Shown piece by piece: positions 7,753-16,375 of a DNA stretch of 64,000 bases. The stretch is taken from positions 186,001 through 250,000 of the forward strand of contig CP036201.1 in the NCBI GenBank assembly GCA_004299845.1, written 5' to 3'. Both the position numbers and the translations under genes were made by a program. Every line of letters begins with the position of its first letter. The first letter of the stretch is position 1. The DNA comes from Verrucomicrobia bacterium S94 (lineage in GTDB: Bacteria > Verrucomicrobiota > Kiritimatiellia > Kiritimatiellales > Pontiellaceae). The notes under the pieces are model-generated. The model was given only the letters and a program-made list of their open reading frames with translations, was not told the DNA's origin and searched no databases.

Positions 7753-10700
7753 TTATTCATCCTCTTCGGTTTCTGCCGGAAGTGCGGCCGGGGCCTTCTT
7801 CTGTTTTCTTTCTGCGGTACGCTGAACAATGTAATACAGCATCGGCACAAAAATCAAACTGGCAACAGTGGCCACAAGCATTCCGCCAAAAACAGTGGCG
7901 CCGAGCACGCGCCGGCTCATCGCCCCAGCTCCGGTTGCGATAACCAGCGGAATAACCCCGAGAATAAAAGAGAATGCGGTCATCAGAACCGCCCGGAAAC
8001 GCAGGTCGGCCGCACTCATCGCTGCATCAAAAACGGATTTTCCTCCTTCATGCTCCACTTTGGCAAACTCCACAATCAGAATGGCCGTTTTCGTACAGAG
8101 ACCGATCAGCAGAACGATGCCGACCTGGGCATAGACGTTGTTGTCAAATGCCGCTACTTTCAGGGCGATGACCGCTCCAAGCAGAGCCGTGGGTACCGAC
8201 AGACAGACGGAAACCGGAATGCTCCAGCTTTCATACTGCGCCGCCAGCACCAGATAGACCATTATAATGGCGAGAATGTAAATGATGTTTGATGAGCCCT
8301 GGGCGGCCTTTTCCTGGTAGGAGAGCTCGGTCCACTCGACGCCCATCGTATTCGGCAGTTTTCGGTCGGCCATATTTTCCGCAATTGCCATGGCCTGGCC
8401 GGTGCTGTAACCGCCGCCGGGCTGCCCCATGATTTTTGCGGAGGGATACATGTTGTAACGGGTGATGGACTGTGGACCGAGAATTTCCTCTACATCGATT
8501 ACGGATCCGAGCGGCAGCATTTTTCCATCGCGGCTGCGGATTTCCAGATCGCGGATCTGGTCGGCTTCACGGCGGAATTTTCCATCGGCCTGGGCACGAA
8601 CCTGAAAGACACGGTTCATATAGGTGAAGTCGTTCATATAGACCGAGCCGTAGAAATACTGCAGGGCATTGAAAACGGCACTCATGGAGACATTTTTGGA
8701 CAGGACCTGATCGCGTGTAATATCCACAAAAAGCTGGGGAACATTGGCGCGGAAAGTGGTGTACATGCCCTGCAGGCCGGACTGGGAATTTCCGTCGTTC
8801 ATGAATTCCTCGGCGACCTGCTGCAGGGTGCCCATTCCGACACCGCCGCGGTCCTGAAGCATCATCACCAAACCGCCGGACATGCCAACCCCCGGAAGGG
8901 AGGGCATCGGGAACGCGAACGTAACGCCGTCTTTCAGTTGTGCCAGTTTCTTATTCAGTTCACCGATGATTTCCGTCTGCGGCCGGTCGGCCCGTTCATC
9001 CCAGTGTTTAAATGTCACCACACTGAAGGCCGCGTTCGGAATGGCCGCGCCGTCGAGAATGGAGAATCCGGCAATGGTCATGTAGTCGGCAATACCGTCG
9101 GTACTGCCGATAATGGCATTGACCGATTTAATGAATTTATCCGTGCGCTCCAGCGAAGCTGCATCCGGAAGCTGGACATTGACCATGCAGTAGCCTTCGT
9201 CTTCCTGAGGTACAAAGCCGCTGGGCAGGTCGGAAAATCCGGAGAATGCCGCAAAGGCCATGACCGCAAAAGCGATCAGGCCGATAGCTGATTTGCGGAG
9301 TACCTGTTTTACAATTTTCAGATACCCCGAACGGGTTTTGTTCATGCTTTTATTGAAGGCACCGAAGAGTCCGGTTTGAGATTCGCCTTTAGACGGGCGC
9401 AGTAGAATTCCGCACAGAGCCGGGCTGAGGGTTAATGCATTGATACTGGAAAAAACAGTGGCCACGGAGATGGTTACGGCAAACTGTTTGAACAGAATAC
9501 CGGTGATTCCCGGCATGAATGAAGTCGGGACAAATACGGAAAGCAGGACCAGCGTCGTTGCAATGACCGGTCCGGAAACCTCGGTCATCGCCTGCATGGC
9601 CGCTTCTTTCGGCGGAAGTCCTTGCTCATCAATAAGACGCGTGCAGTTTTCCACCACCACAATCGCATCATCCACCACAATGCCGATGACCAGGACCAGT
9701 CCGAACAGCGTAAACTGGTTGATGGAATAGCCCAGTCCCGCCATGGCGGCGAAGGTGCCGATCAGAGCGACCGGAATCGTGACGGAGGGAATGACCGTGG
9801 CGCGGAAATTCTGCAGGAAAATATATACGGTCAGAACCACAAGGATCAGTGTCACGAACAGGGTATTGAGCACCTCGGCGATGGAGGCTTTAACGACCAC
9901 TGTGTTGTCGTAGATTACGGTGTAATCCATACCTTCAGGAAAACCGGCCTTGAGTTCTTCCATTTTGGCGCGGACGCCGTCGACCACATCAAGGGCGTTT
10001 TCGCCGGGGATCTGATAGACCGCGATGGTGGAGGAGGGCTGTCCGTTGAGGCTTGATCGGATAATATAATTCCGGGCGCCGAGTTCGACCCGGGCAATAT
10101 CCCGGATACGCAGTAACCGTCCGTCGTCGCCGGTACGGATGACAATGTCCCCGAATTCTTCGGCCTCCAGCAGACGGCCCTTCACCTGTATGGTAAACTG
10201 ATTCGCCTGGCCTTTCGGCACCGGCGGTTCTCCGATCTGTCCGGCGGCCACCTGCAGGTTTTGTTCGCGGACCGCATTGACCACATCGTCGGCCGCCAGA
10301 CCCCGCGCTTTCATCTTTTCCGGGTTGAGCCAGACCCGCATGGAATAGTCGCCCGCTCCAAAAGACTGCACTTCTCCAACCCCCGGAACGCGGGCCACTT
10401 CGTCTTTCACCCGGAGGGCCACGTAGTTGGCCAGAAAGATGTCGTCGTGATTTTCATTCGTACTGGTGAAGCCGATATACAGGTTGGCATCGGTCGATTT
10501 TTTCTGAGTGGAAACACCGAGACGCTGTACTTCCTGCGGAAGCTGGGGAATCGCTTTGGCCACCCGGTTCTGCACCAGTACATTGGCCATATCCAGATCC
10601 GCACCGGTTTCAAACGTCACGGTCAGTTTCATGGTTCCGTCGTTGGCGCTGACGGAGTTCATGTAGATCATGCCCTCGACACCGTTGACCTCTTTTTCGA

Positions 10701-10896
10701 TGACTGCGGCGACGGTGTCGGCGACGGTATTGGCATCGGCACCGGGGTAGGCGGCGTCCACCGTAATAGCCGGCGGGGCAATATTCGGGTAGCGCTCAAC
10801 CGGCAGCGAAACCAGCGAAAAGGTGCCGAGCAGCACGATGACAATCGAAATCACCGCAGCAAAGATAGGGCGTTTAATAAAAAAGTGGCTGAACAT
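7753..10896 (-). CDS. RND (HAE1-type) multidrug efflux transporter, AcrB/MexB-like
   Basis: At 1047 aa this is full length for the hydrophobe/amphiphile efflux family. It begins with the characteristic FFIKRPIFAAVISI first membrane helix, has the two large periplasmic loops, and contains the LFGLVLVIGIVVDDAIVVVEN helix with the Asp-Asp proton-relay pair in TM4, and GIVLLIGLCTKTAILIVEFA in TM10. Such pumps are trimeric inner-membrane proton antiporters exporting drugs, dyes or detergents. It is preceded by its adaptor gene (14-bp gap) and followed by a beta-barrel gene; no outer-membrane channel is encoded here. Confidence 0.96.
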   Translation of the reverse strand: MFSHFFIKRPIFAAVISIVIVLLGTFSLVSLPVERYPNIAPPAITVDAAYPGADANTVADTVAAVIEKEVNGVEGMIYMNSVSANDGTMKLTVTFETGADLDMANVLVQNRVAKAIPQLPQEVQRLGVSTQKKSTDANLYIGFTSTNENHDDIFLANYVALRVKDEVARVPGVGEVQSFGAGDYSMRVWLNPEKMKARGLAADDVVNAVREQNLQVAAGQIGEPPVPKGQANQFTIQVKGRLLEAEEFGDIVIRTGDDGRLLRIRDIARVELGARNYIIRSSLNGQPSSTIAVYQIPGENALDVVDGVRAKMEELKAGFPEGMDYTVIYDNTVVVKASIAEVLNTLFVTLILVVLTVYIFLQNFRATVIPSVTIPVALIGTFAAMAGLGYSINQFTLFGLVLVIGIVVDDAIVVVENCTRLIDEQGLPPKEAAMQAMTEVSGPVIATTLVLLSVFVPTSFMPGITGILFKQFAVTISVATVFSSINALTLSPALCGILLRPSKGESQTGLFGAFNKSMNKTRSGYLKIVKQVLRKSAIGLIAFAVMAFAAFSGFSDLPSGFVPQEDEGYCMVNVQLPDAASLERTDKFIKSVNAIIGSTDGIADYMTIAGFSILDGAAIPNAAFSVVTFKHWDERADRPQTEIIGELNKKLAQLKDGVTFAFPMPSLPGVGMSGGLVMMLQDRGGVGMGTLQQVAEEFMNDGNSQSGLQGMYTTFRANVPQLFVDITRDQVLSKNVSMSAVFNALQYFYGSVYMNDFTYMNRVFQVRAQADGKFRREADQIRDLEIRSRDGKMLPLGSVIDVEEILGPQSITRYNMYPSAKIMGQPGGGYSTGQAMAIAENMADRKLPNTMGVEWTELSYQEKAAQGSSNIIYILAIIMVYLVLAAQYESWSIPVSVCLSVPTALLGAVIALKVAAFDNNVYAQVGIVLLIGLCTKTAILIVEFAKVEHEGGKSVFDAAMSAADLRFRAVLMTAFSFILGVIPLVIATGAGAMSRRVLGATVFGGMLVATVASLIFVPMLYYIVQRTAERKQKKAPAALPAETEEDE

Positions 10897-10910
10897 GGGA
10901 GTTCTCCGTT

Positions 10911-12059
10911 CTATTCAGCAGCCGGGGCGGCTTCTTTTTCGGTGGAGGGTTGAGGTTCCTGTGCTGCAATGCGCACGGGGATACCCGGTCGGGCGCGCTG
11001 CAGGCCGTTGACAATCACCTGTTCGTCGACGTGCAGTCCGTCGGTGACAATACGGTCCGTACCCACCAGTGCACCACGCTGAATATAGCGGCTTTCCACT
11101 GTATTTGCATCGTTCACGATCAGTACAAAGGCTCCGCTGAGATCGCGCTGAATGGCCATGTCGGGAACCAGTATGGCTTTTTTGATTGCTTTCGGAAGCA
11201 GGATGTTGCCGTACATGCCGGGAATCAGATTGATGTTTGTATTGGGAAATTCAGCCCGAACCCGCAGGGTGCCGGTAGCCGGATCAATTTCCGGATCGGA
11301 ATAATCCACGGTACCCTCTTCGGTATGCTGTATGCCGTCGGCCAGTTCGAGTTTCACCGGCGGCATTTTTTTCTTATCGTCGGTGGTGCCGCGTCCTTCG
11401 CGCAGAAACGGCATCAGCGTGCGTTCATCGACGTTGAAAAAGACATCAATAGGTGTTTCCGCCACAATGGTGGTCAGCAGGGTGGGATTACCACTGCCGA
11501 CCAGATTGCCGACGGAGAGCGAGCGCCGGGCCACGCGCCCGGAAAACGGGGCGTGAATTTCGGTATAGGACAGATCCAGCATGGCCTTTTCGAGTCCGGC
11601 TTCGGCGGCCATCACTGCCGCGGCGGCGGAATCTTTATTGGCTTCGGCCGTAAGCACATCCACTTCCGAAACCGCCTTGGTTTTGTAGGCGTTTTGGTTG
11701 CGCTGCAAGGTGGCCTCGGCCAGCTTCAGTGCGGCCTGCGCCTGGGCCAGCTGGGCTTTGGCGGCATTGACTGCCGCTTCATACTGTTCCGGCTCGATGG
11801 TGAAGAGCAGGTCACCTTTGTTCACCCGCTGGCCATCAGTAAATTCGATGGATTTCAGGAAACCCGTGACACGGGCACGGATATCCACTTTGTCCGAGGC
11901 CTCAACACGACCGGGAAAGCTGGCGAAGATGGTGACATCTTTCACGACCGGTTTCTGCACTCCCACTTCGGGCGGCGGTGGAGGCTGGAATTCATTTTTC
12001 GGGGTACACCCAGCCAGAATCAGGGCGGAAAAAGCACCGGAAAGAAACCGTTTATTCAT
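10911..12059 (-). CDS. RND efflux periplasmic adaptor (AcrA/MexA-like) lipoprotein
   Basis: A 382-aa membrane-fusion protein. The N-terminus (MNKRFLSGAFSALILAGCTP) is a lipoprotein signal with lipobox LAGC, anchoring it to the inner membrane. It shows the barrel-lipoyl-hairpin order of the family: ASFPGRVEASDKVDIRARVTG, then a long alpha-hairpin rich in Ala/Gln/Glu (about residues 95-155), then the HAPFSGRVARRSLSVGNLV lipoyl return. It bridges the RND pump to an outer-membrane channel. It is the first gene of the operon; a GAGGAG ribosome-binding site lies 7 bp before the ATG. Confidence 0.95.
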   Translation of the reverse strand: MNKRFLSGAFSALILAGCTPKNEFQPPPPPEVGVQKPVVKDVTIFASFPGRVEASDKVDIRARVTGFLKSIEFTDGQRVNKGDLLFTIEPEQYEAAVNAAKAQLAQAQAALKLAEATLQRNQNAYKTKAVSEVDVLTAEANKDSAAAAVMAAEAGLEKAMLDLSYTEIHAPFSGRVARRSLSVGNLVGSGNPTLLTTIVAETPIDVFFNVDERTLMPFLREGRGTTDDKKKMPPVKLELADGIQHTEEGTVDYSDPEIDPATGTLRVRAEFPNTNINLIPGMYGNILLPKAIKKAILVPDMAIQRDLSGAFVLIVNDANTVESRYIQRGALVGTDRIVTDGLHVDEQVIVNGLQRARPGIPVRIAAQEPQPSTEKEAAPAAE

Positions 12060-12229
12060 TGAATATCTCCTCGTTTTGAGGATAAAAGCCTAGTTTTCCG
12101 GATGGGGTGTTGTCGAGATTTAATCCTATTTATTAAAATCGTTATCTGATATTCAGAAGAGTTTTAAGGTCTTTTACTTATTCGGAGGGCCGCTTTGTCC
12201 CGATTTTACGGAATGAAAGGGACGATGAT

Positions 12230-13030
12230 TCAGCGTTTGAAAAGTGCGTTTTCGGGGAGCAGATATTCGATGGAGAAAAACATCGACCAGTCAGCGAGAT
12301 CGTTGGGGCTTTCGGGGTAGGTATATGCTTCGAGTTTGAGGTTGAGGGGCAGTCTGCCGTCGATCACTTTTCCGAATCCTCCGCCGACAGGTACGGTCCG
12401 GATATTTTTAGAATCAGCTTCCCAGTTGGCGATGTTGACCGGAGAGGTGCCGATCCACCATCCGCGCCCGAGGTTGGCGTAGATCCAGTATTCGATCAGA
12501 GTCCGGTTGACATCCTCCCGATGGTCTTTCCCGGCAAACGACCAAAGCTGATTCGCACGGATGCCGGCGGTAAAAGCGCCGGTTTCGAGATGGGCGGCGA
12601 CGGAGAGCCCTGCACTCCATTTTCCGGTGCCGATCTGCGGGTCGGTTGCGGTTGGAATCTGAAAGGCCGGGCCGAGGCCGATATTAAATCGGCGCCGTCC
12701 GGAAAGTGTATAGAAACTTTCATAGGTTACATCGCTCAGCCCGAACGAATCCTTCTCCCCGACAGTACGGCCGGGCTGGTATTTGAACGGGATATCGAGC
12801 CGGTTGACCAGATTCCAGTCATCGGAAAGCGCGGATACCATGGAGGGCTGAAAGGCAGAGGTACAGCTGACGCCGTTTTTCGGGCCATAGCCGAAATCCA
12901 GTTTGGTTTCGATCGGGAGTTTGATCAGATCGGCCAGCGGATTCTGTGCCTGCTTTGCCCAGTACGTCAGCTCATTCGCGCCGCAGGAAAGGGCGCAGCA
13001 GGCAAATACGATGGAGGCCAGACGTTTCAT
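12230..13030 (-). CDS. exported outer-membrane transporter-like protein
   Basis: A 266-aa protein with a signal peptide and a predicted beta-barrel, in the style of the bacterial family often annotated as MetA-pathway/neuromedin-U-like transporters: ELTYWAKQAQNPLADLIKLPIETKLDFGYGP, LNRLDIPF-type strands and a C-terminal W-SMFFSIEYLLP strand. The substrate is unknown. It starts 4 bp before the end of its upstream neighbour at 13034-13468, so the two barrel-type genes probably form a pair. Confidence is good for gene and location, moderate for family. Confidence 0.75.
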   Translation of the reverse strand: MKRLASIVFACCALSCGANELTYWAKQAQNPLADLIKLPIETKLDFGYGPKNGVSCTSAFQPSMVSALSDDWNLVNRLDIPFKYQPGRTVGEKDSFGLSDVTYESFYTLSGRRRFNIGLGPAFQIPTATDPQIGTGKWSAGLSVAAHLETGAFTAGIRANQLWSFAGKDHREDVNRTLIEYWIYANLGRGWWIGTSPVNIANWEADSKNIRTVPVGGGFGKVIDGRLPLNLKLEAYTYPESPNDLADWSMFFSIEYLLPENALFKR

Positions 13031-13033
13031 GAA

Positions 13034-13468
13034 TCAGAAATAGATACCGGCGGTCAAAGCACCGCCGTCCCAGTCGCCGGCGACATATTTGGCTTCGATG
13101 AAGAGCCGGGTTTCGGCGTTGAGGTCAAACACACCGCCGAAACCGAGGTTGGCTCCGATCCGGTTGTACTTGCTCTCCGCGGCCCAGTCGACGCCGGCCA
13201 GTGGATAAAACTGAACGCCCGATTCGGGATTCAGAACATAGTGGAAATCCGCATCGAAGCGGCCGGTAATGCTGTGCTGGTTATAGAGTCCGGCCTGCAG
13301 AACGATGCCGTACTGCAGTTCAGGGCCGAAGATGAAATCCTTGCGCGCCTGGCCGCCGAAATCGCCGTCAAACGTTCCCAGTCCGATGCCCCAGCCTTTG
13401 GGAGCGGCCATTGATGGAACAACCGTAATCAGTAAAGCTGCGATAAACAGTGGATATATTTTTTTCAT
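13034..13468 (-). CDS. small exported beta-barrel protein
   Basis: The frame opens at 13516, but the best start is the ATG at 13468 (MKKIYPLFIAALLITVVPSMA), which gives a clean signal peptide and a mature protein of about 125 aa. The mature part contains repeated amphipathic strands and ends in LTAGIYF, a typical barrel terminus with Phe. About 145 residues would form at most an 8-stranded barrel. Function unknown; its neighbour downstream is also a predicted barrel. Confidence 0.65.
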   Translation of the reverse strand: MKKIYPLFIAALLITVVPSMAAPKGWGIGLGTFDGDFGGQARKDFIFGPELQYGIVLQAGLYNQHSITGRFDADFHYVLNPESGVQFYPLAGVDWAAESKYNRIGANLGFGGVFDLNAETRLFIEAKYVAGDWDGGALTAGIYF

Positions 13469-13487
13469 AATCAGAAAAAAGGCCGTT

Positions 13488-13688
13488 TTATGATAATAGA
13501 AAAATCGTATCACCATCGAAATTAAAGCCTGAAAACATCACTATATTCATAGGTTCCGGGAATTCATAGCTGAAACCGATGTTTACATCTCCGGGATAGC
13601 TCTCCGGTCTCCGCTGCGTTGCCGTTCTCTGTTCCGGTGTGGTTGAACACCGGAAAAAAGCGGGAAGGAATAGAAACAGAGCTTTCAT
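13488..13688 (-). CDS. possible small exported peptide or remnant
   Basis: From the ATG at 13688 a 66-residue product has a short hydrophobic start (MKALFLFLPAFFRCS) followed by a hydrophilic stretch with GDVNIGFSYEFPEP, which looks like part of a beta-barrel strand. It may be the remnant of an outer-membrane protein rather than a working gene. It lies just upstream of the 13034-13468 gene on the same strand. Confidence 0.3.
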   Translation of the reverse strand: MKALFLFLPAFFRCSTTPEQRTATQRRPESYPGDVNIGFSYEFPEPMNIVMFSGFNFDGDTIFLLS

Positions 13689-13740
13689 TCTGCATCTCTT
13701 TTCTTTAATCAATTTTCTAATTCTGTAATTCTGGTGCCTT

Positions 13741-13821
13741 ATGAAGACCGTCTTACTGATTTTAATGGTATCGTTTGTTTTGAACGGTTGTTTCCCTTAT
13801 TCGCCGGAAGGATTCCGGTGA
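13741..13821 (+). CDS. very short lipoprotein-like peptide
   Basis: A 26-codon plus-strand frame reads MKTVLLILMVSFVLNGCFPYSPEGFR: a lysine, a hydrophobic stretch, a lipobox (LNGC) and a short tail, like the tiny entericidin-style or attachment lipoproteins. The mature peptide would have only ten residues after processing. No good ribosome-binding site is visible, so it may be the truncated start of a former lipoprotein gene. Confidence 0.35.
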   Translation: MKTVLLILMVSFVLNGCFPYSPEGFR

Positions 13822-13877
13822 ACGGTATTGTACGTGCCGTGCGTCTGAAACCCTGAGCCTACTGATGGAGTTTCCCA

Positions 13878-14156
13878 ATGTTGCTGTTTATATTTTTCAG
13901 TGTTGCTGCTGTCGGATGTTTTATTGCTTCGGTGAAGGAATATCAGAAGTTAAAGCTGTGTCTTTTCGAAAGGGAGGAGGAACCGGAGGAGGGGGAGCCT
14001 ACGCCGTCGTTCTCGTTTGTTGATCTGCTGTTTCATGATCGCATAAAAGAGGACGCTGACGTCCGGACCATTCAGAAGCGGACAATCGGGTTTTTCGTCG
14101 TCGCTCTGTTGATGGTGCATGTGGCGATGCTCTGTTGCGGGCAATGTATGCAGTAA
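13878..14156 (+). CDS. small two-span membrane protein, unknown
   Basis: A 92-aa protein with hydrophobic helices at about 1-18 and 72-90 separated by a charged, acidic cytoplasmic or periplasmic loop (REEEPEEGEPTPS). A GGAG ribosome-binding site lies about 7 bp before the ATG, which supports it as a real gene. No family is recognised and no operon partner lies on this strand. Confidence 0.55.
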   Translation: MLLFIFFSVAAVGCFIASVKEYQKLKLCLFEREEEPEEGEPTPSFSFVDLLFHDRIKEDADVRTIQKRTIGFFVVALLMVHVAMLCCGQCMQ

Positions 14157-14241
14157 CAGTGAGGGGCGAACCGGAAACCGCCTCTTCCGGGGATCTGCTG
14201 GGCGGGGCGTAGGGTGAATAAGAAGCGGTATCTGTCGCAAT

Positions 14242-15321
14242 CTATTCCGGGTTTGCTCCGTAAATCCCCAGACCGAGTTCGCCGGCAATCTGACGGATGG
14301 CTTTCATCGCCTTAATGGAATTGCCCGCCGGATTCAATCGCGGCGAAAAGGCCGCAATGGCAAATTTCCCCGGGGCGACAGCGAGGATGCCCCCGCCGAC
14401 GCCGGTTTTCGCGGGCAGTCCCGCTTCCGCCATCCATTCGCCGGATTCGTCGTAAAACCCGGCCGTAGCCATAATGGCCAGCAGTTCGGGGACATGCTCT
14501 TTTTTCAGGACCTGTTTTCCGGTGACGGGATTTTTTCCGCCGTTGGCCAGTGTGGCCCCCATAATTGCCAGGTCCTTGCAGCTGACGCCGAGAGCGCACT
14601 GTTTGGTATAAACCCGAAGAGCTTCCTCCGGATCGCAGTAGAGCCGGCTGTAACTGTACAGCAGGTTGGCGATCCCTCGGTTGCTCCAGGCGGTATCGTA
14701 TTCCGATTTGTAGACCTTTTCCAGCAACTGGAGTTCGGTTCCGGCAAAGTCGCTGAGATTCTGGCGGATCAGATACCAGCGTTTATCCTCGGAATCCGCC
14801 TCAATCATACTGACCGCTGCAAGGGCCCCGGCATTCACAAGAGGATTGACCGACCGTTTTTCGTGGATTTCCAGGGCGAGTTTGGAATTGAAAGGAAGAC
14901 CGGTGGGTTCAAAGCCGATTTTCTTTTCCAGTTCATCGGGGCCGAACCGGTTCAGGACCAATGCGGTTGTGAACGGTTTTGAGATGGATTGAATGGAAAA
15001 GGTGTAGTCGGTGTCGCCGGCGGTGAACAGGGTGCCGTCGGGGGCGGCCAGTACGATGCCGAAAAGATCGCTGGGGGTTTCTTTCAGAATTGGAATATAG
15101 TCCGCGTTCCTGCCCTCGTTCAGGTCTTTGAAGTCTGCATAGGCTTTGTTGACAGCGGCCTGAAGCTGTGACGCGGTAAACCCGGAATACATGGGCTCTT
15201 TCTGGAGGGAATTCATCTGCGTTTCGTCAGATGGAGGGGCGGGCGGTCTACTTGCTCCTGCAAATGAGCCGGTTGCTGTGAGTAGTGCGAGAAATAAGGC
15301 TGAACACGATAAAGCTTGCAT
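14242..15321 (-). CDS. glsA: periplasmic glutaminase A
   Basis: A serine-dependent beta-lactamase-fold glutaminase (glutamine to glutamate plus ammonia). The start at 15321 gives a signal peptide (MQALSCSALFLALLTATGSFA), so this copy is exported, unlike the usual ~310-aa cytoplasmic enzyme. The nucleophile motif SISK is in FSIQSISKPFT; the VNPLVNAGAL, EYDTAWSNRGIANLLYSY, CALGVSCKDLAIMGATLANGG and GLPAKTGVGGGI motifs of the family are all present. It stands alone, transcribed away from the lipoprotein gene at 15410. An exported glutaminase fits a scavenging role in a marine heterotroph. Confidence 0.93.
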   Translation of the reverse strand: MQALSCSALFLALLTATGSFAGASRPPAPPSDETQMNSLQKEPMYSGFTASQLQAAVNKAYADFKDLNEGRNADYIPILKETPSDLFGIVLAAPDGTLFTAGDTDYTFSIQSISKPFTTALVLNRFGPDELEKKIGFEPTGLPFNSKLALEIHEKRSVNPLVNAGALAAVSMIEADSEDKRWYLIRQNLSDFAGTELQLLEKVYKSEYDTAWSNRGIANLLYSYSRLYCDPEEALRVYTKQCALGVSCKDLAIMGATLANGGKNPVTGKQVLKKEHVPELLAIMATAGFYDESGEWMAEAGLPAKTGVGGGILAVAPGKFAIAAFSPRLNPAGNSIKAMKAIRQIAGELGLGIYGANPE

Positions 15322-15409
15322 GATGGCTCTCCCTGTCAATTATAACTGCTCAGAAACCACTGAAATCTTCCGCCGTCGGGGGATCATGTCAAATCAATAT
15401 GAGGAACGT

Positions 15410-15889
15410 ATGAGGCTGAATAAACTGTTAAAAAGCGGGCTGGTGGCAGTTGCTGCTGTGCTGACCGGATGTGCGATGATAGGGCGTGAGCATGATCTCG
15501 CTATGAATCACACTGCCGATCATACACTGGCGGGAATGATACTGGAACATCAGGATTTACAGTCGCGGCTGGGAATGGCTCCGGGGTATCTCATCGTGGA
15601 GCGCTCCGGATCTCTGTTTTCGAAATTCGGCAAAAGAGGCCGGGGTATTCTGACCAATACAAAAACGGATGAGCGGATCCCGGTACGTTTGAATGAACTC
15701 GAGATTGATGGCGGCTGGGGATTGGGTGATTATATCGGCCTTTATCTGTTTCAATCGAAGGAAGCGCTTGATGAGGCCCGGAAAGGTGCGTGGAGTGCGG
15801 GCAAGGATGCAGGTACGATTTTTGTCCGTGCCGATGAGGGTAGGTCGGTGGAGTATGCGGTATTGAAAATATCCACTGAACCGAATTAA
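15410..15889 (+). CDS. lipoprotein, possibly SYLF/YSC84-like
   Basis: The start at 15410 is favoured by a GAGGA ribosome-binding site 4 bp upstream and by the resulting lipoprotein signal (MRLNKLLKSGLVAVAAVLTGC). The mature ~138-aa part has a pattern (APGYLIVERSG, GRGILTNTKT, GWGLGDYIGLYLFQS, then AWSAGKDAGTIFV...) that recalls the SYLF lipid-binding domain, in which Gly-rich strands alternate in this way. The assignment to that family is tentative. The stop codon overlaps the end of the opposite-strand psiE-like gene by 4 bp. Confidence 0.6.
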   Translation: MRLNKLLKSGLVAVAAVLTGCAMIGREHDLAMNHTADHTLAGMILEHQDLQSRLGMAPGYLIVERSGSLFSKFGKRGRGILTNTKTDERIPVRLNELEIDGGWGLGDYIGLYLFQSKEALDEARKGAWSAGKDAGTIFVRADEGRSVEYAVLKISTEPN

Positions 15890-16320
15890 CGGTCCGGGTT
15901 TTCTGAGCGCTTCCGGTGGTCGGACAGGGAATGGCGCACCAGGAAAAAGCCGGCCGACATGGAGAGCACCAGTGCGGCAACCGCCAGCATCATCTCGGGA
16001 CTGACCGTTTTGTAATCCAGAATGATGACTTTTCTGGCCACGGCCACCAGGGCAATCAGCAGTACAACCTCCACATGAATTTCATGCTTCATCAGGTAGG
16101 CTTTGATCGTATCCAGCAGTTCAAGACCGATGACCACCATCAGGATAAACCCGAAGACTTCCATCATTTCTGCAACGTTCAGCAGCCATTTCGGCGGCTT
16201 CAGCATTTCCTGCCAGAGGATAACCCCCACTTCGATGGTAGTGAGAAGCACAGCAAGCATCATGAAGCTCATCAGGGTGAGAACGATAACGCGTTCAAAT
16301 TTTTCAAGGAGTGTTTTCAT
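15886..16320 (-). CDS. PsiE-family inner-membrane protein
   Basis: A protein of about 144 aa with four hydrophobic helices and the layout of the phosphate-starvation-inducible PsiE family (first helix after LEKFERVIVLTLM, IEVGVILW, a loop, then EVFGFILMVVIGLELLDTIKAY and a final pair). The charged HEIHVEVVLLIALVAVARKVII segment is typical. The start at 16320 is preferred over 16335 because it puts the basic KFER stretch directly at the N-terminus. Its physiological role is not known in any organism. Confidence 0.8.
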   Translation of the reverse strand: MKTLLEKFERVIVLTLMSFMMLAVLLTTIEVGVILWQEMLKPPKWLLNVAEMMEVFGFILMVVIGLELLDTIKAYLMKHEIHVEVVLLIALVAVARKVIILDYKTVSPEMMLAVAALVLSMSAGFFLVRHSLSDHRKRSENPDR

Positions 16321-16375
16321 ACGGAAACCGTACACTGAAACAGGGCGGCCGGAAAGACCCGGATGAAACCGAAAC

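Noticed and set aside
10950-12062. 370-codon plus-strand frame
   Set aside because: Antisense to the RND adaptor gene; no start signal or recognisable domain.
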